A stretch of 64,000 nt of DNA from Pseudoxanthomonas sp. (GCF_035999195.1 NZ_DASYGY010000009.1:496001-560000); one strand, 5' to 3'; counted from the stretch's first letter, positions 53,093 to 61,701 are shown. The notes: generated by a model from the letters alone, not told the origin. Numbers and translations: made by a program.

Positions 53093-53947
53093 GTGAAGAC
53101 CCCCGCCAGCCTGCTCACGCTGATCGACGAAGGCATCATCGACGAGGTGCTGCGCCCGCTGAAGAGCGGCAAGGAAGCGGCCGTCTACGTGGTGCGGTCC
53201 GGCGACGACGTCCGCTGCGCCAAGGTCTACAAGGACATGGCGCAGCGCAGCTTCCAGAAGCGCGCGCAGTACCAGGAAGGCCGCAAGTCGCGCGGCAGCC
53301 GCGAGGCGCGTGCGGTCGCCAGCGGCAGCCGCTATGGCCGCCGGCAGCAGGAAGCCGAATGGAAGAACGCCGAGGTCGACGCGCTGTACCAGCTGCGCGA
53401 GGCCGGCGTGCGCGTGCCCGAGCCGTACGGCTTCTTCCACGGCGTGCTGGTGATGGAACTGGTCACCGATGCCGAAGGTTTTTCGGCACCGCGCCTGGGC
53501 GAAGTGGAACTGACGCCGGAGCAGGCACGCGAGTACCACGCCGTGCTGGTGCGTCAGGTCGTGCGCATGCTCTGCTGCGGCCTGATCCACGGCGACCTGT
53601 CGGCGTACAACGTGCTGGTCGGTCCCGATGGCCCGGTGGTGATCGACTTCCCGCAGGTGGTCAGCGCCGCCGGCAACAACGCCGCGCGCAGCATGCTGCT
53701 GCGCGACGTCAACAACCTCACCGCCACGCTGGGCCGCTGGGCACCGGAGCTGCTCGACACCTGGTACGGGGAGGAGATGTGGGTCTTGTTCGAAGCCGGC
53801 ACGCTGCTGCCCGATACGCCGCTCACCGGCCAGTTCACCCCCGACGCGCGCAGCGTCGACCTCGACAGCGTGCGCGATGCGATCAACGACGCGCGCGAAC
53901 TGGCGCTGATCCGCCAGCAGGGCCGGAAGGCGCAGGACGAGGATTGA
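53093..53947 (+). CDS. RIO1-family atypical protein kinase
   Basis: 284 residues. GTG start with AAGGA 5 nt upstream. Kinase features: LKSGKEAAVYVVRS (glycine-poor ATP loop and Lys), catalytic Asp168 in LIHGDLSAYNVLV, metal-binding Asp185 in VVIDFPQVV. RIO kinases act in ribosome biogenesis in archaea and eukaryotes; the bacterial role is unclear. Bacterial members often keep the full active site, as here. Stands alone between REP elements. Confidence 0.92.
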   Translation: MKTPASLLTLIDEGIIDEVLRPLKSGKEAAVYVVRSGDDVRCAKVYKDMAQRSFQKRAQYQEGRKSRGSREARAVASGSRYGRRQQEAEWKNAEVDALYQLREAGVRVPEPYGFFHGVLVMELVTDAEGFSAPRLGEVELTPEQAREYHAVLVRQVVRMLCCGLIHGDLSAYNVLVGPDGPVVIDFPQVVSAAGNNAARSMLLRDVNNLTATLGRWAPELLDTWYGEEMWVLFEAGTLLPDTPLTGQFTPDARSVDLDSVRDAINDARELALIRQQGRKAQDED

Positions 53948-53981
53948 TCGTCCCGGCGGAGGGCGTGCGCGGAGATCAACA

Positions 53982-54000
53982 CGGCGGGCCAAGGCCCGCC
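53982..54000. repeat. Single REP element
   Basis: CGGCGGGCCAAGGCCCGCC, an inverted-repeat unit of the RAYT-linked REP family, between the RIO kinase and the epimerase genes. Confidence 0.8.
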
Positions 54001-54051
54001 ATCGCACACCACAACGACATCGGCAGCGCCACCCGAAGCGACCTGAGCGGC

Positions 54052-54888
54052 TTACGCCTCGCCCGCTCTCACCGCATCCGCCAACCGCGGATACATCGGC
54101 TGGAAACCGAGATCCTCGCGGATCCGTCGTCCGTCCATGACCGCCGAGAACGCCCTCGCGCGTTCCGGGTCCGAACCATCGGGCGGAGATTGGCCAACGG
54201 AAGCGAACAGCGTCGCCAGGTCCGGCGCCTCGTCGTCCACCACGTTGTAGACGCGATGCGCCGGCGACGCCTTGTCGAGCAGGCGGATCACGGCCTGCGC
54301 CACATCGGCGTGGTGGCCGAGCGACATGCGCTGCGCCGGCGGGAACGTCCGCATGAACGGCACCACGTCCTGGATATGCGGGTCGCCATCGCCGTAGACG
54401 AACGGCAGGCGCAGGACGCGCACGTCCAGGCCCTCGATCGCCAGCAGCATCCGCTCCGCCGCCAGCTTGCTCTGCGGATAGGCATCCACCGGCGCGCACG
54501 CATCGTCTTCGTGCGACAGGGCACCCCCGTTCGGTCCATAGACCAGTCCAGTGCTGGTGAACACGAAGCGCGCCACCCCCGCCTCGCGTGCGGCCTGGGC
54601 CAGATGCTGTGTGCCGAGGGTGTTCACCGCATGCGCTTGTTCCGGTGTCGCGCCACGGAAGAACGCCGCGCAATGCACCACGGCGTCCACGCCCCGCACG
54701 GCCGCGGGCAGGGATGCCGGTTGCATCAGGTCGCCGGTCACCAGGGTGACGCCGTGATCCGACAGTTCGGTGGCACGGGCGGCATCGCGCACCAGGGCAC
54801 GCACCGCGTGTCCCTGCTGCACCAGCCGCCGCGCGAGCCTGCTTCCCACTTTTCCGGTCGCGCCGGTCATCAGTATGTGCGTATTCAT
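54052..54888 (-). CDS. NAD-dependent epimerase/dehydratase (extended SDR)
   Basis: 278 residues. GATGKVG (9-15) binds NAD(P). The catalytic pair is YPQSK (Tyr137, Lys141), and FTSTGLVYG places the catalytic Ser/Thr. LRLPFVYGDGD and the C-terminal substrate half are normal. Sugar or terpene-like substrate unknown. Start fixed at 54888, where MNTHILMTGATG begins. Divergent from an AraC-type regulator, which may control it. Confidence 0.9.
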   Translation of the reverse strand: MNTHILMTGATGKVGSRLARRLVQQGHAVRALVRDAARATELSDHGVTLVTGDLMQPASLPAAVRGVDAVVHCAAFFRGATPEQAHAVNTLGTQHLAQAAREAGVARFVFTSTGLVYGPNGGALSHEDDACAPVDAYPQSKLAAERMLLAIEGLDVRVLRLPFVYGDGDPHIQDVVPFMRTFPPAQRMSLGHHADVAQAVIRLLDKASPAHRVYNVVDDEAPDLATLFASVGQSPPDGSDPERARAFSAVMDGRRIREDLGFQPMYPRLADAVRAGEA

Positions 54889-54985
54889 GCCGGCGACGAT
54901 AATCGGCGAGGATTGCGACGCATTGGAAAAATCGGCCATCGGCGGCGGGTTGCGGCGCGCTGGAGGCGACGACGACAATAGACGT

Positions 54986-55777
54986 ATGCCTGCCGTCGCC
55001 CCCACCCGCTCCACCGTGATCGCACGGGATGCCGCGCCGCGCCCCTTCGTGGCGATGACGGTCAGCGAGTATCCACGCGACCAGCAGCGCGTGGCGATCC
55101 CGCAGGTGGAGGCGCAGCTCGTTGTCAGGTTCGGACCGACCTTGCCGGACGGCGTGGATGTGCATGCGATGGGTCCGCGACGGCAGGTCCATCGCAAGTT
55201 CATACGCGGCGGACAGCGTGCGGTGATCGCGCGCCTGCGCCCTGGCACGTACGAAGCGGCGCTCGGCGTTTCCGCGAGGGAGCTGCAAGGCACGCCGGTG
55301 CCGCTGGAAACGTTGTGGGGCGCTGCTCACGTGCAGCGACTGCGCGAACACCTGATCGGCGCCGCCGATATCCGCTCCGCCGGCATGCTGCTGGACGCCG
55401 CCGTATCGGCCCGTACGTCGCGGCAGAACACCGTGGGTGTTCCTCCGGCCTTCCTGCACGCGGCACTGGAAAGACTGCAGGTCGACAGCGTCGGCCAGGT
55501 CGGGCGCGCGTTGGGCGTCAGCGAACGCCAGCTGCGGCGCGTGCTGCATGACGCACTCGGCCTCAGCCCGAAGACGTATACCCGCCTGAAGCGCTTCGCG
55601 TCCGCTGTGCACGCCGCGCAGTCGCATGACGACGCCAACTGGTCCGCCATCGCCGCCGATACCGGCTACTACGACCAGGCCCACCTGATCGCCGACTTCC
55701 ACGCCATCGCCGGCCGCACGCCGCGCGCCTTGCTGGCGGAGTTGCGCGAGAGCGATCGCGACATCGCGGTGCGGTGA
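54986..55777 (+). CDS. AraC-type HTH transcriptional regulator
   Basis: 263 residues. The sensor half (1 to about 150) resembles DUF6597-like AraC N-domains. The C-terminal HTH_18 (about 160-255) has RALGVSERQLRRVLHDALGLSPKTY and ADTGYYDQAHLIADFHAIAGRTPR. The ATG lies 7 bp after GACAAT (54974-54979), with TTGCGG 18 bp before that, so a leaderless transcript is possible. The 97-bp divergent spacer suggests control of the epimerase gene. Confidence 0.88.
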   Translation: MPAVAPTRSTVIARDAAPRPFVAMTVSEYPRDQQRVAIPQVEAQLVVRFGPTLPDGVDVHAMGPRRQVHRKFIRGGQRAVIARLRPGTYEAALGVSARELQGTPVPLETLWGAAHVQRLREHLIGAADIRSAGMLLDAAVSARTSRQNTVGVPPAFLHAALERLQVDSVGQVGRALGVSERQLRRVLHDALGLSPKTYTRLKRFASAVHAAQSHDDANWSAIAADTGYYDQAHLIADFHAIAGRTPRALLAELRESDRDIAVR

Positions 55778-55816
55778 CGCGACCCCAGCGGTACGTCACT
55801 GCCTGTTGTCACGCAG

Positions 55817-55936
55817 ACCCCTCATCCGCCCCCCGGCCACTTTCTCCCCGCAGGGCGGCGAGAAGGAAACAGCCGGCGCCCCTGCCTCTCCCTTCGCCCC
55901 GCGCAACGGGAAGACGCCGCTGAAGCCGGATGGGCG
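55817..55936. repeat. Intergenic palindromic element with CTCATCCG ends
   Basis: Starts CCCTCATCCGCC and ends CGGATGGGCGG, with an internal TTCTCCCC/GGCGAGAAGG stem. Related copies lie at 56598-56740 and 59899-59950, making it a small dispersed family. Nothing coding is seen in 55778-55995. Confidence 0.6.
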
Positions 55937-55995
55937 GCGCGCTCCGGCAGCGCGCGCGACACGTCGCGCCAGGCGCAACCACCAAGAACCGCGCC

Positions 55996-56478
55996 CTACT
56001 CCGCCGAATAGATCGTCGCCTGCCGCAGCGCCAGCTTCCATTCGCCGCTTTCGTCGGTCCAGATCTCGGTGGTGCGGCGCTTGACCTGCTTGCCGGCGAA
56101 CTTGGCCTTGCCGACCGGCGTGAGGTGTTCCTCGCCCATCAGCACCACGTCGTGCGCGCCGCGGGTGGCGGCGTATTCGATCACGCGCTCCAGCGTGGTG
56201 TAGTCGATCAGGCCGGTGGTGAAGTTGGTCACCGCATCCTGCTTCCGCGCGATGCGGTTGAACGGATTGTTGACCACCGCGTCGTCGGTGAACGTGTCGG
56301 CGAAGCCCTGGACGTCATGCGACAGGATGGCGCGGTCCATGCGCATGGCAGCGTCCAGCACCGCGGCGATCCGCGGCTGCCGGGCCGCCTCCTCGACGGC
56401 GGGATTGGCGGCTTTCCAGCCGGCATGGGCGGGCGCGATGGCGAACAGGCACAGGATGAGCGACGCGATGGCACGCAT
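55996..56478 (-). CDS. Exported SnoaL/NTF2-like (DUF4440-type) protein
   Basis: 160 residues; signal peptide 1 to about 19 (LCLFAIAPAHA). The mature part is a cone-shaped NTF2-like fold with MDRAILSHDVQGFADTFTDDAVVNNPF and RTTEIWTDESGEWKLALRQ. Family members are enzymes or ligand binders; no catalytic claim is possible. GGAG precedes the ATG by 6 nt. Confidence 0.85.
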   Translation of the reverse strand: MRAIASLILCLFAIAPAHAGWKAANPAVEEAARQPRIAAVLDAAMRMDRAILSHDVQGFADTFTDDAVVNNPFNRIARKQDAVTNFTTGLIDYTTLERVIEYAATRGAHDVVLMGEEHLTPVGKAKFAGKQVKRRTTEIWTDESGEWKLALRQATIYSAE

Positions 56479-56597
56479 GGGGAACTCCGTACGGTGGCGC
56501 GCAGGGGCGCGTGTCCCCTTGCCAACGCATCGTATGCGGGCGACAGGTCACGCCCGCGCCCGACGGTTACCCCACGCGCGATGCGGCATCGCACCCG

Positions 56598-56865
56598 CCC
56601 CTCATCCGCTCCTGTATCGAGCACGGGGCAGGCTCGCCGGGCCCCTTCTCCCCGCACGCGGGGCGAAGGCACCGCGGCACCACCGTTCCCGTCTCCCGTG
56701 CACCACGGGGAGACGGTGCCGAAGGCGGATGAGGGGCGCTGTGCCGTCCGCGCACGTGACGCGCGCTGCCCGTAGGGCGGGCCAAGGCCTACCGTCTTCC
56801 GACCGGACGATGAGGCGACACCGGACACCCGTGCCTCAGGACGGCGGGCCTTGGCCCGCCCCACG
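56598..56865. repeat. Dispersed palindrome and two REPs
   Basis: 56598-56740 carries CCCCTCATCCG at its left end and CGGATGAGGGG at its right end, a 143-bp inverted-repeat element like that at 55817. REP units of the RAYT family follow at 56771-56794 and 56841-56865. The interval 56479-56918 has no gene. Confidence 0.7.
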
Positions 56866-56884
56866 AAACGCGATGCAGGCAGCA

Positions 56885-56908
56885 CCTGGCGGGCTCACGC
56901 CCGCCAGG
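56885..56908 (-). terminator. Perfect 10-bp hairpin after the lysozyme-like gene
   Basis: CCTGGCGGGC (56885-56894), loop TCAC, GCCCGCCAGG (56899-56908). It begins 10 nt beyond the stop at 56919 on the minus strand. There is no U-tract, so termination is only probable. Confidence 0.5.
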
Positions 56909-56918
56909 GCGCGAACGC

Positions 56919-58406
56919 CTACACCTGGCGTAGCGGCGACGCCTGCACGTCGCGCTCTTCGGCGACGGGTTGGCGCACGGTCTGCGGTTCTGCCCGCTCC
57001 CGGAACGCGGACGCTTCCGCCGACTGCGCGTACTCGCGCATGACGCGATCGGCCGTTGCCTCGTCGCCTGCGGCGACCGCCGCCAGCATGCGGTTGAGGT
57101 AGGGACTCTCGAACGTGGACGTGTCGGCGCGGGCGACGTCGCTGCGCTCGCGGTCGGGCAGCAGGTTCCGCTCGATCGCGCCCGCATCGGCGCGCAGGTC
57201 GGGCGTCTTGGGATCCACGCGCAACAGGGTCTCCTGTCGCCCGTTCTCGTCGATCGTCAGCGTGGTCGTGCCGTCGGTGTTGCGAGTGCGCGTTACGTCG
57301 TCGGGATCGATGCTGCGCCATTGCCAGCCGATATAGGCCTGGCCCTCGCCGTTCCGGTTCCAGTGCACGAAATCGTCGCCCGACACGTAGAAGCCCGCTT
57401 CGCGGCGCCCTTGCGCATTCGGTCGCGGATTGCCTTCGGCCAGCGAGCCGCCGCGGTCGAGCGCCTCGATCATGCGGCGCGAGCCTTCCGGCGTGAGGAA
57501 CAGCGAGCGCACGGTGTCGTACTCGTGACCGAGATTCGGATTCTCCGCGTTGGGCTGGTGCGCGGCGACCGGCCCGATCAGCGGATCGGCCACCACGTTG
57601 CGCCACGCAGTCGACAACGGGCTGTCCGGATCGGCACCGCGCAAGGCGTTCAGCACCTCGATGCCGCGCAAGGTGTTGTCCGCGCCACTCTGCAGATAGT
57701 CGGGATTGCCGTTGCGCTGGTTCGGCAGGAAGCCGTCGATGGCGGTCTTGACCTCGTCCGGCGAGGTCAGCGTGCCCGCTTCCACCTGGTCCAACAGCCC
57801 CGGCCAACGGTTGCGGCCCGCCTGGTTCTGCAGCTTCATCATCATGCCGGCCAGTTCGGCCTGATCATCGCCGCTGCTGTTGCGGTACAACGCCGTGCGC
57901 TGCAGACGCTCCAAGGCGGAATCGCGATTGCCCACCACCTCGTCCGTCGCGGTGACGCCATTGACGTGCTCGGTGTCGAGACCGTGCACAAAGGTGCGTC
58001 CGGCATCTGAGGCGAGGAAGCGGTTGATGCGCGAGCGATCGATGTCGACGGCATTGTCCGCGCGCATCTCGCGCCCGGTGCGCTGCAGCGACTGCAGCGT
58101 GGCATCGTATGCGTTCTGTCCCAGCTCCAGCGTGGCGCGATCGGGCTGGGTGCGCGCCCAGGTCTGGTAGCTGTCCAGCAGGTCGCGCGCCACCTCGGGA
58201 TGCTGTCCCAGGTCGATCTGCAGGGTGCCGAACGAGTACCCGCTGTTGGCCACCGGCTCCATGCGTCCGCCGGCGCCGACGTTGCCGGCGAAGCTCAGGC
58301 GGTAGGCGACGTCACGGCCCGCGATGCTGCCTTCCGAGGTGACGCCGACGGCGAAGTACGCCGCGGCCTGCAGCTCGTTGTCGGTCAGGGGATTCGGATT
58401 GGTCAT
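56919..58406 (-). CDS. Lysozyme-like protein, candidate antibacterial effector
   Basis: 495 residues, no signal peptide. The N-terminal 130 residues have VGVTSEGS (candidate catalytic Glu) and NSGYSFGTLQIDLGQHPEVA, a pattern seen in peptidoglycan-hydrolase/endolysin-like proteins of Xanthomonadaceae. The remainder is charged and unrecognised, ending with SPLRQV. A canonical XVIPCD secretion tail of type IV effectors was not recognised by eye. The start overlaps the stop of a lipoprotein gene (ATGA), with GGAGCGG as ribosome site. The arrangement matches immunity-then-toxin operons; function is inferred. Confidence 0.65.
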   Translation of the reverse strand: MTNPNPLTDNELQAAAYFAVGVTSEGSIAGRDVAYRLSFAGNVGAGGRMEPVANSGYSFGTLQIDLGQHPEVARDLLDSYQTWARTQPDRATLELGQNAYDATLQSLQRTGREMRADNAVDIDRSRINRFLASDAGRTFVHGLDTEHVNGVTATDEVVGNRDSALERLQRTALYRNSSGDDQAELAGMMMKLQNQAGRNRWPGLLDQVEAGTLTSPDEVKTAIDGFLPNQRNGNPDYLQSGADNTLRGIEVLNALRGADPDSPLSTAWRNVVADPLIGPVAAHQPNAENPNLGHEYDTVRSLFLTPEGSRRMIEALDRGGSLAEGNPRPNAQGRREAGFYVSGDDFVHWNRNGEGQAYIGWQWRSIDPDDVTRTRNTDGTTTLTIDENGRQETLLRVDPKTPDLRADAGAIERNLLPDRERSDVARADTSTFESPYLNRMLAAVAAGDEATADRVMREYAQSAEASAFRERAEPQTVRQPVAEERDVQASPLRQV

Positions 58407-58987
58407 GATCCCGCTCCTTTGGGTGCCACGTCAGGGTCGCGCGCCAGGCATTCCTGTACCCAGGGCTCTGCCTGCAAGGCGTCGCGTACTTCGTTGGCCA
58501 ACGGCACGGCCTGGTAGTCGGCGAAGCAGCTGCCGTCGGCGCGCGCCAGATCGCCGAGCTTGCCATCGCAGATCCGCAACGGCTTGTCGATGGTTTGCCA
58601 GCCATCTTCGCATTCGGTATCGGTCTCGGAACCGGGACGACCGCAGATATGCGTGCGTCGTGCCTCGGTGGACGATGTCGCGCGTGCGATGACCCTGCCG
58701 GTGTACGCGTCTCCCGTGGCGAAGTAGGACCAGGCACCGCAGATGCGGTCGCCCTGTTGCAGCAGCACGTAGCGGCTGCATTCATCCGGCGAGGTCGTGC
58801 CTTCGCACGCCTCCCATTGTCCGGCAAATGGACTGCGCGCTTGCGGCGCTTCAGGTACGGCGTCGGATACGGCGGCGACTGCGTCCGCCACGGGTGCCGC
58901 GGGTGCCGCGTCGCTCCCCACCTGCCCGTCGCCGGCGCCGGTGCATGCCACCAGACCCAGCAACACCACCATCATCGAACTACGCAT
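58403..58987 (-). CDS. Lipoprotein, candidate immunity protein 1
   Basis: 194 residues. Lipobox LGLVAC; mature part with a spacer rich in Ala/Pro, then a Cys-rich domain (CEG, CSRYVLLQQGDRICGAWSYF, HICGRPGSETDTECEDGW, RICDGKL, GSCFADY). At least seven Cys suggest disulfides in the periplasm. A paralogue lies directly upstream. It is coupled to the lysozyme-like gene, as expected of an inhibitor protecting the producer's own wall. Confidence 0.78.
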   Translation of the reverse strand: MRSSMMVVLLGLVACTGAGDGQVGSDAAPAAPVADAVAAVSDAVPEAPQARSPFAGQWEACEGTTSPDECSRYVLLQQGDRICGAWSYFATGDAYTGRVIARATSSTEARRTHICGRPGSETDTECEDGWQTIDKPLRICDGKLGDLARADGSCFADYQAVPLANEVRDALQAEPWVQECLARDPDVAPKGAGS

Positions 58988-59880
58988 CCAGAATCCCTCC
59001 CGACCGGCGTTGCCCGATGCTACGACGCGACTACATCAACCCACAACCGCATGCATTCATGGACGTGACGAGCCGCTTCAGATTGATGATGACAACGCGT
59101 CATGACGCGCGTTGCTGCATGCGTTTACCAAAGAGGATGGTGATCCTCGCGAACGCGATGCACGAACACGACGTTCGCAGGGTCGTTCGTGGATGACATC
59201 ACGGCTCGCCCGACAGGCACGCCTGCATCCACGGCTCCTCCAACAAGGCATCGCGCGCGTCGTCGGCCAGCGGAACGGACCGGTAGTAGGCGGAGCAGCT
59301 TCCATCGGCGCGCGTGCGGTCGCTGAGTCTGCCTTTGCAGAGGCGCAGGGGTTTGTCGATGCGCTGCCAGCCGTCTTCGCATTCGGTATCGGACTCGACG
59401 CTCCGACGACCGCACACATGCGTGCGCCGCGCCTCCGTGGACGAGTCTGCGCGCGCGACGATCCTGCCCCTGTACTCTTTTCCCGTAGCGAAATGAAACC
59501 AGGTACCGCAGATGCGGTCGCCGCGTTGCAGCAGCACGTAGCGACTGCATTGATCCGGCGGGGTCTCGCCGTGGCAGGCCGCCCATTCACCGTCGAATGC
59601 GCCGCTTGCGGCAATCGCCGAAGGGGCCGCTTCATCGCCCGCCTGCCCGGCGCGCATCCCCGTGCATGCCACCAGACCCAACAGCGCCACCATCGTCCAT
59701 CTACGCATCCAGAATCCCTCCCGACCGGCGTTGCCCGATGCTACGACGCGACTCCTTCACCCACAACCGCATGCATTCACGATCGCGATGAACCGCTTCA
59801 GCTTGAAGGTGACAGCGACCCGTCACGATGTGCGTTGCTGCATGCGTTTACCACGGTGAATGTTGCTCCTTCGCGAACAC
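58988..59880. repeat. 721-bp tandem duplication including lipoprotein promoters
   Basis: The leader of copy 1 (58988 to about 59130) and of copy 2 (59709 to about 59850) align at a 721-bp offset (for example TTGCCCGATGCTACGACGCG). The duplication covers promoter, ribosome site and lipoprotein gene. Non-coding parts have drifted more than the first 40 bp before the ATG. Confidence 0.8.
59199..59708 (-). CDS. Lipoprotein, candidate immunity protein 2 (paralogue)
   Basis: 169 residues, similar to the gene at 58403 over nearly its whole length: CSRYVLLQRGDRICGTWFHF, HVCGRRSVESDTECEDGWQR and GSCSAYYRSVPLADDARDAL. Lipobox LGLVAC. The Ala/Pro spacer is shorter. It has the same ribosome site (GGGAGGGA) and upstream region as its neighbour, so the two arose by tandem duplication. 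Role parallels that of copy 1. Confidence 0.78.
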   Translation of the reverse strand: MRRWTMVALLGLVACTGMRAGQAGDEAAPSAIAASGAFDGEWAACHGETPPDQCSRYVLLQRGDRICGTWFHFATGKEYRGRIVARADSSTEARRTHVCGRRSVESDTECEDGWQRIDKPLRLCKGRLSDRTRADGSCSAYYRSVPLADDARDALLEEPWMQACLSGEP

Positions 59881-59898
59881 AGCACGCGCATGCGCACT

Positions 59899-60010
59899 TC
59901 CCTTCTCCCCGTGCAACGGGGAGAAGGTGCCGAAAGCGGATGAGGGGCGCTGTTCGGTCCGTGCATGCGCTGCACGCTGCCCCGGGTGCGCTGCGCTTAC
60001 CCGGGCTACG
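59899..60010. repeat. Two dispersed intergenic repeats
   Basis: 59899-59950: CTTCTCCCCGTGCAACGGGG followed by GGATGAGGGGCG, a short relative of the elements at 55817 and 56598. 59981-60010: CCCGGGTGCGCTGCGCTTAC with CCGGG on both sides, repeated at 62041-62070. No gene in 59709-60021. Confidence 0.65.
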
Positions 60011-60021
60011 ACATGCACGCG

Positions 60022-60861
60022 TCAGCGGCCGAACAGCTTCATCGCATTCCCGCTGCGGATCTTCGCTTTCTCTTCGTCGCTCAGGTCCAGGCGTTCGAAT
60101 GCGTCGACGGTACGGCCGAGGCCGATCTGCGGATAGTCCGAGCCGAGCAGCACGTGGTCGAGGCCGACGTTGCGCAGGGTCCACAGGAATTCCGCTTCCA
60201 CCGGCGAATCGGCCACCACCAGCACGGTGGCGGAGATATCGAAGTAGAGGTTTTCGAAGCCGAAGCCGTCGGCGGTGCGGGCCAGGGCCAGGATGTTCCA
60301 GAAGCGGAAGTTCAGGCCGCCGATGTGGGCGAGGATGAAGTTCGTCTTCGGTACACGCACCACCAGGTTGAACAGCTTTTCGCTGTCGCCCGGCAGGATG
60401 TTGGCGTTGTCCATCAGCACAGCCACGCCGAGTTCGCCGGCGCGGCGCGCGAGCGCTTCGAGGCGCGGGTCGGCCACGTCGAAGCCCTGGGTGTGGGCGT
60501 GGATCTTCAGCACCTTCACCCCGGCGGCGGCCACGCGGGCCAGTTCCGCCAGGGCGGCGTCGCCGTCGTAGGGGTGGACGGTGGCGATGGGCAGCACGTC
60601 GGCGTGCTTGGCGGCCAGGGCGATGACGCGGTCGTTGCCGGCGCGGATCTTCGCCAGCTCGCCCTGCCGGGCCTGGTGCGGACCGCCGAACCACATCACG
60701 CCGATGCCGGACAGGTCCAGCCCGGCGGCGCGCACGTCGTCGCGGTACTGCTGCAGCGAGGTCTCGCCGTCGCGCAGATGCACGTGCACGTCGAACGCGG
60801 GACCGGCGGCGACCGCCGCGGGAGATATCAGGCACAGCGACAGGACCAGCGCGCGCAGCAT
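60022..60861 (-). CDS. Exported amidohydrolase (amidohydro-2 family)
   Basis: 279 residues. Signal peptide about 1-19 (SLCLISPAAVAA). Metal and active-site segments: DVHVHLRDG (His26, His28), KIHAHTQGF, ILAHIGGL and LLGSDYPQIGL (Asp), matching TIM-barrel amidohydrolases. Substrate unknown. It ends close to repeat elements and is divergent from the SdpR-like operon. Confidence 0.88.
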   Translation of the reverse strand: MLRALVLSLCLISPAAVAAGPAFDVHVHLRDGETSLQQYRDDVRAAGLDLSGIGVMWFGGPHQARQGELAKIRAGNDRVIALAAKHADVLPIATVHPYDGDAALAELARVAAAGVKVLKIHAHTQGFDVADPRLEALARRAGELGVAVLMDNANILPGDSEKLFNLVVRVPKTNFILAHIGGLNFRFWNILALARTADGFGFENLYFDISATVLVVADSPVEAEFLWTLRNVGLDHVLLGSDYPQIGLGRTVDAFERLDLSDEEKAKIRSGNAMKLFGR

Positions 60862-60923
60862 GCGTCGTCTCACAACTGGAGGAAGGCGCGCATGGTGCCA
60901 TGCCTCGCCCCGACGGGCGGCGG

Positions 60924-60954
60924 TTGACACATTTCGATGTTTAGCTAACTATCG
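60924..60954 (+). promoter_or_regulatory. Promoter with a 20-bp palindromic operator, SdpR-like gene
   Basis: TTGACA at 60924-60929 and TAACTA at 60946-60951 (16-bp spacer). A dyad CGAT-N2-TTAGCTAA-N2-ATCG spans 60935-60954, overlapping the spacer and -10. The ATG begins at 60959, 7 bp after the -10, so the transcript is probably leaderless. Autorepression is the natural reading. Confidence 0.78.
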
Positions 60955-60958
60955 CACC

Positions 60959-61255
60959 ATGAGCCAGGTCTTCCGCGCCCTTTCCGATCCCACCCGCCGC
61001 CAGGTGCTGCAGTTGCTGCGTCAGGGGCCGCTGAGCGCGGGCGAGCTGAGCGACCAGTTCGACGTGTCCAAGCCGACCATGTCGGCGCACTTCGCGGTGT
61101 TGAAGGAGGCCGACCTGGTGCATGCGGAAAAGGTCGGCAAGTCGGTGATCTACCACCTGAAGCTGTCGGTGCTGGAAGACGCACTGCTCGGCTTCGTCCA
61201 CTCGTTCGGGGCGGGCAGCCCCGCGCCCACATCCAAGAAGGAATCTGCGAAATGA
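60959..61255 (+). CDS. ArsR/SdpR-like transcriptional repressor
   Basis: 98 residues. FRALSDPTRRQVLQLLRQGPLSAGELSDQF and SKPTMSAHFAVLKEADLV form the winged helix; the length and sequence match SdpR-type autorepressors without metal Cys. Stop overlaps the next ATG (ATGA). SdpR and SdpI act together in Bacillus cannibalism immunity; a role in envelope stress or immunity here is inferred from the pair. Confidence 0.9.
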   Translation: MSQVFRALSDPTRRQVLQLLRQGPLSAGELSDQFDVSKPTMSAHFAVLKEADLVHAEKVGKSVIYHLKLSVLEDALLGFVHSFGAGSPAPTSKKESAK

Positions 61256-61632
61256 ACAGAGAAGTGATGACCAGCCTGGCCTGGGGTATCGGTATCGTGG
61301 TGCTGGCGCTGTGCGCCACGTTCGCCCGCTCGCGCGGTTACATCGACGGCGAGATGGTCGACCGCATCGTGATGGGATCGATCGGCCTGATGGTGGCGTG
61401 GTTCGGCAACCAGATGCCCAAGCGGTTCGTGCCCAGTACGCGGGCGCGGCAGGCACAGCGCGTGGCCGGTTGGTCGATGGCGCTCAGCGGCCTGGTCTAT
61501 GCGGGGTTCTGGATCGCGGCGCCGAAGGACGTGGCGGTGGTCGGCGGTTCGCTGGCCATCCTGCTCGGCATCGGGGTGACGGTGGCCTACTGCCTGTCGC
61601 TGCGGAACCGGGCGCGGGTGTCGGGCGCCTGA
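61252..61632 (+). CDS. Small membrane protein, SdpI-like partner
   Basis: 126 residues with four hydrophobic helices (LAWGIGIVVLALCATFARSRG, IVMGSIGLMVAWFGNQMP, WSMALSGLVYAGFWIAAPK, LAILLGIGVTVAYCLSLRNR). Position behind the SdpR-like repressor and the helix count fit SdpI-like proteins. The motif WFGNQMPK resembles the GNxxPKxRxN seen in SdpI. Start set by the ATGA overlap. Confidence 0.8.
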   Translation: MNREVMTSLAWGIGIVVLALCATFARSRGYIDGEMVDRIVMGSIGLMVAWFGNQMPKRFVPSTRARQAQRVAGWSMALSGLVYAGFWIAAPKDVAVVGGSLAILLGIGVTVAYCLSLRNRARVSGA

Positions 61633-61701
61633 GGCCGGTGTCGGCGGGCCGGTTCGCCGGCCGGCGCTCAGGGGGTCCGGCGGCGGTTGCATCGTTTCGA
61701 C

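Noticed and set aside
56919..57280. XVIPCD-type type IV secretion tail in the lysozyme-like protein
   Set aside because: Only a short SPLRQV end recalls such tails; the conserved central motifs were not found by eye.
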